A DNA stretch of 12,971 nt from Pseudomonadota bacterium. GTDB lineage: Bacteria; Pseudomonadota; Gammaproteobacteria; UBA4575. Made by a program: the position numbers and the translations under genes. The notes under the pieces are model-generated. The model had not been told where the DNA came from and did no database searches. It was given only the letters and a program-made list of their open reading frames with translations. This document shows, piece by piece, positions 6,898 to 12,971 of the stretch; the first letter of the stretch is position 1; every line of letters begins with the position of its first letter. The stretch covers positions 1-12,971 of the forward strand of contig VXPJ01000014.1 of assembly GCA_009839635.1 (NCBI GenBank), given 5' to 3'.

Positions 6898-7959
6898 ATG
6901 GAGTTATACATGGGGGGCATTCCTGTTGGACCAGGGAACCGGCCTTATATCATTGCTGAAATGTCAGGCAATCATAATCAGTCCTATGAGCAAGCTATAG
7001 AGATAGCGACCGCTGCGAAAAGAGCGGGCGCAAATGCCCTAAAACTTCAGACATACACTCCAGACACTCTTACCATAGATTCAGAAAACAAGGATTTTTT
7101 TATTTCCGAGGAAGACAGTCTATGGACAGGCGAAACTTTATATAGCCTGTATGAGAAGGCATACACAGACTGGGATTGGGTACGGAATATTCATGAGTAC
7201 TGCAAGAAAATTGAACTCGAATGCTTTAGCTCTGTATTTGACGAGACATCAATTGAGTTTTGGGAAAAATTGTCACCATGTGCTTACAAGATAGCTTCCT
7301 TCGAAAATATCCACTATCCATTGATTCGGCAGGCAGCTGAAACTGGCCGCCCCCTAATAATTTCGACGGGTCTTGCTTCCGAAGATGAAATCGATGAAGC
7401 AGTCTCCGTTGCCCGTGATGGAGGATGTAAGGATCTTGTACTTTTGAAGTGCACCTCCGATTATCCTGCGAGTGTTGACGACGCGAACTTAGCGTCAATA
7501 CCCTGTCTTGCCCAGAAATATCAGTGCATTGTTGGCCTATCTGATCATACGAGGGGAAATCATGTCGCTCTGGCAAGTGTTGCACTGGGCGCCTCAATAA
7601 TAGAAAAACACTTCACCAAATCACGTTCACATGAGGGGGTTGATAGTGCTTTTTCGGCTGATGAAACTGAACTTTCTAAACTAGTTGAGGAAGTTGTGTA
7701 CTTCAAAAAGGCTGTAGGTTCCGAGTCCTTTGGGGTGTCGATCAACGAGGAGAAGTCGCTGCGCTATAGACGTTCTATTTATGCTGTTGCTGACATTACG
7801 CAGGGGGAAATCTTTAGCAGTGAAAACATCCGGATAATCAGGCCAGGATTTGGTTTACATCCTCGTTACTGGCAGTCAATTATTGGTAAAACATCCGAGC
7901 ATTCATACACCAAAGGAGACAGGATAAAGCTTTCCGAGGTAGAACCTTCGTTAAGCTAG
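6898..7959 (+). CDS. pseI: Pseudaminic acid synthase (NeuB family)
   Basis: A 353-residue NeuB-type enzyme that condenses phosphoenolpyruvate with a 6-carbon diamino sugar to give a 9-carbon nonulosonate. The N-terminal motif is IAEMSGNHN (19-27), the form typical of PseI, where NeuB and LegI usually have IAEIGxNH. It is followed by KRAGANALKLQTYTPDTLT and an LW-GE-LY-LYEKAYTDW segment, also PseI-like. GLSDHTRGNH and EKHFTKSRSHEGVDSAFS carry active-site residues. The last 60 or so residues are an antifreeze/SAF domain (SIYAVADITQGEIF). This assignment is by motif resemblance; legionaminate or sialate synthase is less likely given the pseB and pseC genes nearby. Start ATG 6898 lies 2 bases after the formyltransferase stop, with GGAGAG upstream. 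It is convergent with pseF. Confidence 0.93.
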   Translation: MELYMGGIPVGPGNRPYIIAEMSGNHNQSYEQAIEIATAAKRAGANALKLQTYTPDTLTIDSENKDFFISEEDSLWTGETLYSLYEKAYTDWDWVRNIHEYCKKIELECFSSVFDETSIEFWEKLSPCAYKIASFENIHYPLIRQAAETGRPLIISTGLASEDEIDEAVSVARDGGCKDLVLLKCTSDYPASVDDANLASIPCLAQKYQCIVGLSDHTRGNHVALASVALGASIIEKHFTKSRSHEGVDSAFSADETELSKLVEEVVYFKKAVGSESFGVSINEEKSLRYRRSIYAVADITQGEIFSSENIRIIRPGFGLHPRYWQSIIGKTSEHSYTKGDRIKLSEVEPSLS

Positions 7960-8104
7960 AGCACCGTTGTCAAGGCATGATGGCAGTGAGCTCTAAGAGT
8001 GGGGAAACTTGGCCATAAAGTTGTAAACTCTCAAATCCTGCTGTGAGACAGCCATTCCTGGTCGCCTCAGGTATTTTCGCACTGATAGAAATTGAACCAG
8101 CTGA
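7960..8104. other. Spacer between convergent pseI and pseF; no gene seen
   Basis: This 145-base gap separates two convergent genes. I see no clear terminator hairpin with a T-run. On the minus strand, reading past the pseF stop, a short stretch reads like SWFNFYQCEN, resembling the end of integrase-core transposases (WFNFYN-x-RPH), but it is soon interrupted by stop codons. It could be a decayed insertion-sequence scrap or chance. Confidence 0.25.
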
Positions 8105-8809
8105 TCAGACTTCGCAGTTATCTTTAAACACCCTGAACAGCCATTCAGCTGATACCCAGTCTTCTTCGCAGTCAATGTCCTGGACAAGGTGGCGAGGCAG
8201 CATAAATGGCACGGTGTTAGGACCATACATGCACCGATTTCCCATCCAAGCCTCTGCCGTCCCCCAGCAAAAATGAGCTGCATCATGGTATGCAGGCTCC
8301 AAGTCTTGAGAGCGGGAATTAAAGTGTTCAGGCTGAAACATAGCTAGCCGCCCATCCACAGTTTTCTTTAGAGAACGCTGAATAGGAAATGGATAAGTTG
8401 TAACTGCTATCACATAGTCACAATGCTCGGAGCGAAGAATAGCTTGACCCTTTTTCAGATCAGAGCTTCGTACAAAAGGAGCTGTTGCGTAGATCAAGCA
8501 TAGTTCGCGGATCAAAATTCCTGTTCTGTGCATCTCTTGAATTGCATGTTGCACAACGGGCGTTATCCCCACATTATCATCTGCAAATTCTGCTGGTCGG
8601 AGAAAGGGAACTTCTGCGCCTTCTTTGCGGGCGACTTCTGCAATCTCATCGTCATCTGTTGATACAATAATATGATCGAATAACTCTGAATGTTGCGCAG
8701 CTCCTATAGACCAGGCAATGATTGGTCGCCCGTGAAAGTTGCGCACATTTTTTCGGTGAATACGCTTGCTGCCACCACGTGCTGGGATAAGTGCGACAGT
8801 CTCACTCAT
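8105..8809 (-). CDS. pseF: Pseudaminic acid cytidylyltransferase (CMP-sugar synthetase)
   Basis: A 234-residue member of the CMP-sugar synthetase family (NeuA/KdsB-like). The N-terminal nucleotide-binding signature is ALIPARGGSKRIHRKN (6-21), followed by SIGAAQHSELFDHIIVSTDDDEI with the D residues near the metal. The PseF-like middle part includes LCLIYATAPF, YPFPIQRSLKK, a histidine-rich YHDAAHFCWGTAEAW and a closing VQDIDCEEDW. PseF couples pseudaminic acid to CMP using CTP, providing the donor for glycosyltransferases, and acts in the cytoplasm. The family length fits (about 230). It is the only pse gene on the minus strand, convergent with pseI and divergent from pseB, so it needs its own promoter. 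Start ATG 8807-8809; Shine-Dalgarno weak. Its base composition is like its AT-rich neighbours. Confidence 0.93.
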   Translation of the reverse strand: MSETVALIPARGGSKRIHRKNVRNFHGRPIIAWSIGAAQHSELFDHIIVSTDDDEIAEVARKEGAEVPFLRPAEFADDNVGITPVVQHAIQEMHRTGILIRELCLIYATAPFVRSSDLKKGQAILRSEHCDYVIAVTTYPFPIQRSLKKTVDGRLAMFQPEHFNSRSQDLEPAYHDAAHFCWGTAEAWMGNRCMYGPNTVPFMLPRHLVQDIDCEEDWVSAEWLFRVFKDNCEV

Positions 8810-8963
8810 TATTTTCTACAACAGAGTACTTTTTTGAGTAAGCACGTGAGAAAATCATCGTGCCATAAAGTCAATCTCTACCATTAAAGCCTTTGGTTTT
8901 GGAACTAATTTCTCGATGAAAGCATGATCATTATACAGGCAATTAATCTGGGCTTTTTAGCTT

Positions 8964-8987
8964 GCTTCAATGAAGCGCCTTACCGCC
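8964..8987 (-). promoter_or_regulatory. ops/JUMPstart-like element upstream of pseF
   Basis: The minus strand reads GCCAACGGCGGTAAGGCGC, against the JUMPstart core GCCAGGGGCGGTAGCGTGC as I recall it, about 14 of 19 positions the same. The key GGCGGTA is exact, but the next G of the ops consensus (GGCGGTAG) is A. Just after it is a palindrome, GCTTCA-A-TGAAGC (8964-8976). In enterobacteria ops recruits RfaH to keep RNA polymerase going through long surface-polysaccharide operons. It lies about 165 bases upstream of pseF in the correct orientation. The G-to-A mismatch lowers confidence. Confidence 0.25.
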
Positions 8988-9020
8988 GTTGGCAGGTCTC
9001 AATAGCCAAAGGCAGCGCAA

Positions 9021-9041
9021 GATGACACTGAATATGTCATC
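9021..9041. terminator. Hairpin GATGACA/TGTCATC, possible plus-strand terminator
   Basis: A perfect 7-base inverted repeat (9021-9027 and 9035-9041) with a 7-base loop. On the plus strand it is followed by a T-rich run (TTTCTATCTTT), which gives it a weak terminator look, but the stem is low in GC and there is no plus-strand gene to end here. Read from the pseF side it would be a leader hairpin without a U-tract. Confidence 0.25.
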
Positions 9042-9068
9042 TTTCTATCTTTACGACGTCGTTTTTCA

Positions 9069-9097
9069 AGTATAGTTTTTAGAAAAATGTGTGTCTT
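9069..9097 (-). promoter_or_regulatory. Candidate sigma-70-type promoter for pseF
   Basis: On the minus strand, AAGACA (9097-9092, four of six matches to TTGACA) is followed by 17 bases and then TATACT (9074-9069, five of six matches to TATAAT). Transcription would begin near 9062 and give a leader of roughly 250 bases before pseF. This is a pattern match only, in AT-rich DNA where chance matches occur. Confidence 0.35.
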
Positions 9098-9212
9098 AAA
9101 AGCCGTGCTGGTCGATGACAAGACAGGCAGACAGCAATCTTGAACTTCTTGCCCACAGCAAGCACGAATAATCAGTCAACAAACTGACATAGCCTGGGAT
9201 CCGAAATTGAGA

Positions 9213-9242
9213 TTGTAAACAATCACGGTTGGACTCTAAAAT
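9213..9242 (+). promoter_or_regulatory. Candidate promoter for pseB-pseC
   Basis: TTGTAA (9213-9218, four of six to TTGACA) and TAAAAT (9237-9242, five of six to TATAAT) with an 18-base spacer. It would start near 9249 and leave a leader of about 50 bases before pseB, a plausible layout for the pseB-pseC operon. Pattern match only. Confidence 0.3.
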
Positions 9243-9299
9243 GCAGCATCGCAAAACACCGAATGAGACAGGATATTTATATCATGGACGAGCACCGTT

Positions 9300-10319
9300 A
9301 TGTTTGACGGAAAATGCATACTAGTGACTGGTGGCACAGGGTCTTTTGGCCAGCAGTTCATCAAGACCGTCTTGACAAGGTTCCATCCAGCACGGCTAGT
9401 CGTATTTTCTCGCGACGAGCTCAAGCAGTTTGAAATGCGCCAGCAGTTTGATCAGGATTGCATACGCTGGTTTATTGGCGATGTTAGAGATTTTCCTCGG
9501 CTTCGCAGGGCGATGGAAGGAGTGGATTTCGTTGTTCATGCCGCTGCACTTAAGCAGGTTCCGATTGCTGAATACAATCCGATGGAATGTATCAAGACCA
9601 ACGTACATGGTGCGGAAAATGTTATTGAGGCAGCATTAAGTTGTCAGGTCAAGCAAGTAATTGCTCTGTCAAGTGATAAGGCTGCGAACCCAATTAACCT
9701 GTATGGGGCCACCAAACTTGTTTCAGACAAATTATTTGTTTCAGCGAACAATGTAGTGGGAACGCACCCAACAAGGTTCTCGGTAGTGCGGTACGGAAAC
9801 GTAGCTGGTTCTCGTGGTTCGGTGGTTCCATTTTTCCAAAGCCTGATCGAAAAAGGCGCTGAATTCTTGCCTATCACTGATAAGCGAATGACCCGGTTTT
9901 GGATTACCTTAGGTGAGGGGGTAGATTTTGTTTTGAAATCTTTTAGCAGGATGCGCGGTGGCGAGATCTTCGTACCTAAAATACCGTCAATCCGCATCAC
10001 AGATCTTGCAGAAGCCATGGCTGCACAGATGCCTACCAAAATTGTTGGCATCCGGCCTGGAGAGAAATTGCATGAGATTATGTGCCCAGCCGACGATTCG
10101 CACTTAACTATTGATTTTGATGATCACTACGTGATCTGTCCTGCAATAACGTTTTATGGGCAGGACATCGATTTTTCCAGCAATGCTCTGCTTGAAGTTG
10201 GGAAATCAGTGGAGCAAGGATTTGAGTATAACTCAGGGGAAAATCCCAATTTTCTGACAATTGAACAAATTCGTAATTTGCAGATACTAACCTCGGAGAG
10301 ACCCAGGATATCAAATTGA
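9300..10319 (+). CDS. pseB: UDP-N-acetylglucosamine 4,6-dehydratase (inverting)
   Basis: A 339-residue short-chain dehydrogenase of the FlaA1/PseB group, which removes water from UDP-GlcNAc and inverts C-5, the first step of pseudaminic acid synthesis. It has the NADP-binding motif GGTGSFG (11-17), the FSRDELKQFEMRQQF segment and the RFFIGDVRD-like WFIGDVRD. The active-site block is SSDKAANPINLYGATK, with D126, K127 and Y135 spaced exactly as D132, K133 and Y141 of FlaA1. This Asp-Lys pair distinguishes the soluble inverting enzymes. No N-terminal membrane domain is present, unlike WbpM/PglF types. Start ATG 9300 gives the usual short N-terminus MFDGKCILVTGG. Its TGA stop overlaps the start of pseC in TTGA. 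Confidence 0.95.
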   Translation: MFDGKCILVTGGTGSFGQQFIKTVLTRFHPARLVVFSRDELKQFEMRQQFDQDCIRWFIGDVRDFPRLRRAMEGVDFVVHAAALKQVPIAEYNPMECIKTNVHGAENVIEAALSCQVKQVIALSSDKAANPINLYGATKLVSDKLFVSANNVVGTHPTRFSVVRYGNVAGSRGSVVPFFQSLIEKGAEFLPITDKRMTRFWITLGEGVDFVLKSFSRMRGGEIFVPKIPSIRITDLAEAMAAQMPTKIVGIRPGEKLHEIMCPADDSHLTIDFDDHYVICPAITFYGQDIDFSSNALLEVGKSVEQGFEYNSGENPNFLTIEQIRNLQILTSERPRISN

Positions 10320-11464
10320 TTTCCTATGGCAGACAATCGATTTCGCTTGAGGATATCGAAGCCGTCACAAAAGTTTTATCTTCGGACTTTCTAACTCAGG
10401 GACCGCAAGTCCCTCACTTTGAACGTGAGGTAGCAGAGTACTGCGGTGCAGAACATGCTTGTGCAGTCAACAGCGCCACTTCCGCTTTGCATATCGCGTG
10501 TCTGTCGCTTGGCCTAGGTCCAGGTGATTGGCTGTGGACAACACCCATTACGTTTGTATCTTCAGCCAACTGTGCTTTGTATTGTGGTGCGAAGGTAGAT
10601 TTTGTAGATATTGATCCGGATACATGCAATTTAAGCATTGAACGCCTGGAGGAGAAACTGGTTCATGCAAAAAGAAATGGCTGTCTGCCAAAGATTCTCG
10701 TACCAGTACATTTAGCTGGTCAATCCTGTGATATGCGGGCAATCAGTGAGCTAGCACAACAGTACAAGTTTTATGTTATTGAAGATGCGGCTCACGCTGT
10801 AGGTGGCAGATATCTTAAGGACCCAGTTGGTTCGTGTAGATTTTCTGATATTGCGGTTTTCAGTTTCCACCCGGTCAAAATTATCACCACTGGCGAAGGA
10901 GGTATGGCACTAACCAACAACCCACAGCTATCTGAAAAAATGCATCTCCTACGTTCGCATGGGATTACCCGGAATCCGGAGAAAATGACGCATGTACCTG
11001 ACGGGGAATGGTATTACCAGCAAATTGCCTTGGGCTTTAACTACCGTATGACAGACATCCAAGCAGCACTAGGGCGCAGTCAACTAAAACGCGTTGACGA
11101 GTTTGTGGCCCGCCGTCAGCAACTGGCAGCGCGTTATAACAGATTACTGGAAAAACTGCCGGTAGTGCTGATAAAACAATACCCGGACGCGCTCAGCAGT
11201 TTCCATCTGTATGTGATTCGGGTGAATCAAAAAAGTCATATGAGCGTATTTTCTTTTTTGCGCGAGGCAGGTATTGGTGTCAACCTTCATTACATTCCCG
11301 TACACACCCAACCCTATTACCGTCAGCGGGGTTTCCATAACATCACTTTTCCCATTGCCGAGTCGTACTACCGTGAAGCAGTCAGCCTGCCGATATACCC
11401 GGAGCTTGACGAGCAACAGCAAGACATCGTCGTGTCAGCTTTGGGCGAAGCCTTGGCAAAGTAG
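10316..11464 (+). CDS. pseC: UDP-4-keto-sugar aminotransferase of the pseudaminic acid pathway
   Basis: A 382-residue PLP-dependent enzyme of the DegT/DnrJ/EryC1 family. It places an amino group on C-4 of the PseB product, with glutamate as usual donor. Signatures: NSATSALHIACLSLGLGPGD (52-71), PITFVSSANCALYCGA, IEDAAHAVGG with D157 (pyridine-nitrogen contact) and FSFHPVKIITTGEGG with the PLP Lys188. The last part has GFNYRMTDIQAALG and SLPIYPEL, also normal. The start is TTG 10316, overlapping the pseB stop by four bases (TTGA). No in-frame ATG lies near, and the sequence directly after (ISYGRQSISLEDIEAV) aligns with the expected PseC N-terminus. The overlap makes translational coupling with pseB likely. 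Its product is the predicted amine acceptor for the formyltransferase. Confidence 0.94.
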   Translation: MISYGRQSISLEDIEAVTKVLSSDFLTQGPQVPHFEREVAEYCGAEHACAVNSATSALHIACLSLGLGPGDWLWTTPITFVSSANCALYCGAKVDFVDIDPDTCNLSIERLEEKLVHAKRNGCLPKILVPVHLAGQSCDMRAISELAQQYKFYVIEDAAHAVGGRYLKDPVGSCRFSDIAVFSFHPVKIITTGEGGMALTNNPQLSEKMHLLRSHGITRNPEKMTHVPDGEWYYQQIALGFNYRMTDIQAALGRSQLKRVDEFVARRQQLAARYNRLLEKLPVVLIKQYPDALSSFHLYVIRVNQKSHMSVFSFLREAGIGVNLHYIPVHTQPYYRQRGFHNITFPIAESYYREAVSLPIYPELDEQQQDIVVSALGEALAK

Positions 11465-11511
11465 CGAAATGACCATTTTCACACGCTTCTTGTGCTGACT
11501 ATTTTCAAAGA

Positions 11512-12498
11512 TTGAAAGAAAGCTGGCTCAATAACAGAAAAGAAAATTGCACTGACAAGGTGCTCACAGAGACAAATCAGGTGACGAGTTACTTACACTA
11601 TATTGACATCAAGGAAGCATATGACGCCTATGAGCGAGGCGAAAACATAATGCTTTTTCTAAAAGAAAGGTACAGTGACTCTGTCAACCTAAGTGATATC
11701 GTTGAAATTGCATATGATCTACAAGCCGGCACTTATATTGATTACGTTCTCAAAAACATGGATCAGGCAAAAGCCTATTGGTTGGAAATTGCTGACATTG
11801 TCACGCGTAACGTATCAGAATTTAGCTCGTTGCTCGATGTGGGTGCAGGCGAGCTGACGACACTCTGCGGATTGATTGACTCCCTGGCCAAAAAGCCAAA
11901 GACAGTTTACGCATTCGACATCAGCTGGTCTCGCCTGGCTAAAGGTCTAGATTATCTGCAAAAGCGTTACCCTGCTCAGCACAAATCATTGAATGCGTTT
12001 AGTGCTGATATCGCGAGCATTCCTTTGCCGACCTCCAGCATTGATTTAGTAGTCTCGAGTCACGCACTTGAACCAAATAGGGCACAGCAAGACGTTTTAT
12101 TGGCCGAGCTTTTGCGTGTTGCGAAAAGTAGGCTGATGCTTTTTGAGCCGTGCTATGAAATCAACAGCAAAGAGGGTAAGGCGCGAATGGACTTGCACGG
12201 TTACATCAGGAATTTTGATAACTCTATACAGAACGCCGGAGCAAGTTTGGTTGACAGAATTGCAATACGGAATGTTGCTAATCCACTAAATCCAACTGCC
12301 TGTTACATCATCGATATAGATAAGGAAAATATTTTCAACACTCCAAGATACACTTTGCCGGGCACCGACAATCCTCTAAGGGAAGTGAACGGCTGGCTGA
12401 TTTCAGATGAGGCAGGAATGTCGTTTCCGGTACTGGAGGGTATACCCTGCCTGAGAGTGAAAAATGGAGTGATCTCTTCTGCCCTGTGTAACTCTTAG
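11512..12498 (+). CDS. Class I SAM-dependent methyltransferase with Trm112-like C-terminal tail
   Basis: About 328 residues. After an N-terminal helical part of roughly 100 residues comes a Rossmann methyltransferase: motif I LLDVGAGEL (107-115), the acidic loop FDIS (135-138, D136), then SADIASIPLPTSSIDLVVSSHALEPN. The last 39 residues (from about 290) read like a Trm112/DUF-type tail: NGWLISDEAGMSFPVLEGIPCLR resembles the YPIxdGIPxLL block, but lacks the Cys pairs that bind zinc in Trm112. Substrate unknown; beside the pse genes an O- or N-methylation of the glycan, its lipid carrier or a glycosylation target is possible. The start is uncertain: TTG 11512 is used because it gives the longest frame, but no Shine-Dalgarno sequence is seen; GTG 11560 or GTG 11581 are alternatives. 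It lies 47 bases after pseC on the same strand. Confidence 0.75.
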   Translation: MKESWLNNRKENCTDKVLTETNQVTSYLHYIDIKEAYDAYERGENIMLFLKERYSDSVNLSDIVEIAYDLQAGTYIDYVLKNMDQAKAYWLEIADIVTRNVSEFSSLLDVGAGELTTLCGLIDSLAKKPKTVYAFDISWSRLAKGLDYLQKRYPAQHKSLNAFSADIASIPLPTSSIDLVVSSHALEPNRAQQDVLLAELLRVAKSRLMLFEPCYEINSKEGKARMDLHGYIRNFDNSIQNAGASLVDRIAIRNVANPLNPTACYIIDIDKENIFNTPRYTLPGTDNPLREVNGWLISDEAGMSFPVLEGIPCLRVKNGVISSALCNS

Positions 12499-12592
12499 TG
12501 GCCCTATCATCATGAGACATGACCCAAGTTCCGGTCTACGCTATCTACACTCTTGATGAACCAAAACCCTAGTAAGCGATTTTATGTTTAGG

Positions 12593-12612
12593 GATGTCTG
12601 CTACAAGACATC
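12593..12612. terminator. Hairpin GATGTCT/AGACATC between convergent genes
   Basis: A perfect 7-base inverted repeat (12593-12599 and 12606-12612) with a 6-base loop, lying between two convergent genes. Its right arm reaches into the stop codon of the minus-strand gene. Position suits a two-way terminator, but neither side has a good T-run, so this is tentative. The rest of the 113-base gap shows no feature. Confidence 0.3.
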
Positions 12613-12971
12613 TACCTAGTGACTTCATTGAAAATCTTCGCAAGGTTTTGAAAATTTTGCTCTGCTGAAAAATTTTCTGCATTAGCACCTTCAGGGAATA
12701 CTACAGCATCTACCATGTTAAATTTTTGCCTCGCATGGGCTAGCTCAATTTCCTGGTGAGTGAATCTTACAGACAAGATATCATCAAGCGTTAATTGGTC
12801 CGTATAGCGAATTACACCGGGGAATTCCTTGTAAGGCGCACTGCCAAAGACTAATACCCTTTTCCCAAACCGCAGCGCCTCCATACCCACTGTCCCTGTT
12901 ACTGTCGAAACAAATTCTGACTTCTCGATCAATTCAAACGTATCTGTTTCTTTTCCCACGTAGTACACATC
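12612..12971 (-). CDS. Capsule-type polysaccharide biosynthesis protein, C-terminal part (partial at window edge)
   Basis: The frame enters from the right edge and ends at the TAG complementary to 12612-12614, giving about 120 residues of C-terminus. The clearest block is EFVSTVTGTVGMEALRFGKRVLVFG, followed by a Tyr-rich KEFPGVIRY segment. These resemble the conserved part of capsule synthesis proteins (KpsS/KpsC, Caps_synth family), which in this family bind nucleotide-sugar donors such as CMP-Kdo. The assignment comes from general likeness and an incomplete protein, so the exact subfamily and sugar are not known. The Met at 12966-12968 is probably internal, since the frame continues through Asp to the edge. 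It faces the methyltransferase gene. If it transfers or elongates a glycan, it may use the nonulosonate made by the pse genes (inference). Confidence 0.6.
   Translation of the reverse strand, partial: DVYYVGKETDTFELIEKSEFVSTVTGTVGMEALRFGKRVLVFGSAPYKEFPGVIRYTDQLTLDDILSVRFTHQEIELAHARQKFNMVDAVVFPEGANAENFSAEQNFQNLAKIFNEVTR

Larger units (their letters stand above)
8810..9299. other. 490-base gene-free region between divergent pseF and pseB
   Basis: No convincing coding sequence on either strand; open frames are short and have no family features. It holds the leaders of both flanking genes: a candidate minus-strand promoter (9069-9097), a hairpin (9021-9041), an ops-like element (8974-8987) with an adjoining palindrome (8964-8976), and a candidate plus-strand promoter for pseB (9213-9242). 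Its length is more than two divergent promoters need, so it may also contain decayed mobile DNA, though I recognise none. Confidence 0.5.

Noticed and set aside
7993..8286. 97-residue minus-strand open frame overlapping the end of pseF
   Set aside because: Shares its first two-thirds with pseF in another frame; only the part past pseF is free, and this has no clear family.
7959..9299. 10-base direct repeat GAGCACCGTT at 7959-7968 and 9290-9299, bordering the pseF segment
   Set aside because: Tempting as a duplication left by insertion, but dozens of 10-base repeats are expected by chance in 13 kb, and no element ends adjoin it.
11469..11498. Nine-codon open frame MTIFTRFLC between pseC and the methyltransferase
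   Set aside because: Too short, no Shine-Dalgarno sequence, and no similarity I can recognise.
1..12971. CRISPR array, tRNA, rRNA or long tandem repeats
   Set aside because: No regularly spaced repeats or RNA-gene signatures were seen on either strand.

Overview
The window looks like a chromosomal segment from a Gram-negative gammaproteobacterium. It joins a conserved envelope/LPS-core block to an apparently acquired surface-glycan (nonulosonic acid) locus. The taxon is inferred from the gene order pcm-like / rhodanese / tolC / waaA / kdkA / GT9 and from the families; the sequence alone does not give a genus. There are no RNA genes, no CRISPR array and no complete insertion sequence.

Left part (1-6034; GC clearly above 50% by eye). 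At the edge is the last part of a TnpB (IS200/IS605-type RNA-guided nuclease) ORF. A tight plus-strand run follows: a Pcm-like methyltransferase, a single-domain rhodanese overlapping it by one base, a TolC-family outer-membrane efflux protein and the Kdo transferase WaaA. kdkA (Kdo kinase) lies tail to tail with waaA, the two stop codons sharing one CTAG. Divergent from kdkA are a GT9 (heptosyltransferase-like) gene and a DUF6165 gene. This block makes and decorates the lipid A-proximal inner core and holds an export channel.

Right part (about 6035-12971; visibly AT-richer). This is a pseudaminic-acid-type locus: sugar N-formyltransferase, pseI (nonulosonate synthase), pseF on the minus strand (CMP-sugar synthetase), pseB (UDP-GlcNAc 4,6-dehydratase/5-epimerase), pseC (4-aminotransferase), a SAM methyltransferase, and the 3' end of a capsule-type polysaccharide gene entering from the right edge on the minus strand. 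The acetyltransferase PseH and the hydrolase PseG are not in the window. The formyltransferase sits directly upstream of pseI, 2 bases from it, so the simplest reading is that the locus makes a 4-N-formyl intermediate and hence a 7-formamido pseudaminic acid, which is activated by PseF for use in an O-antigen, capsule or protein glycan.

The main non-coding stretch (8810-9299) separates the divergent pseF and pseB. It holds candidate promoters for each direction, hairpins, and an ops/JUMPstart-like element upstream of pseF that could mean RfaH-type antitermination. These regulatory calls are tentative.
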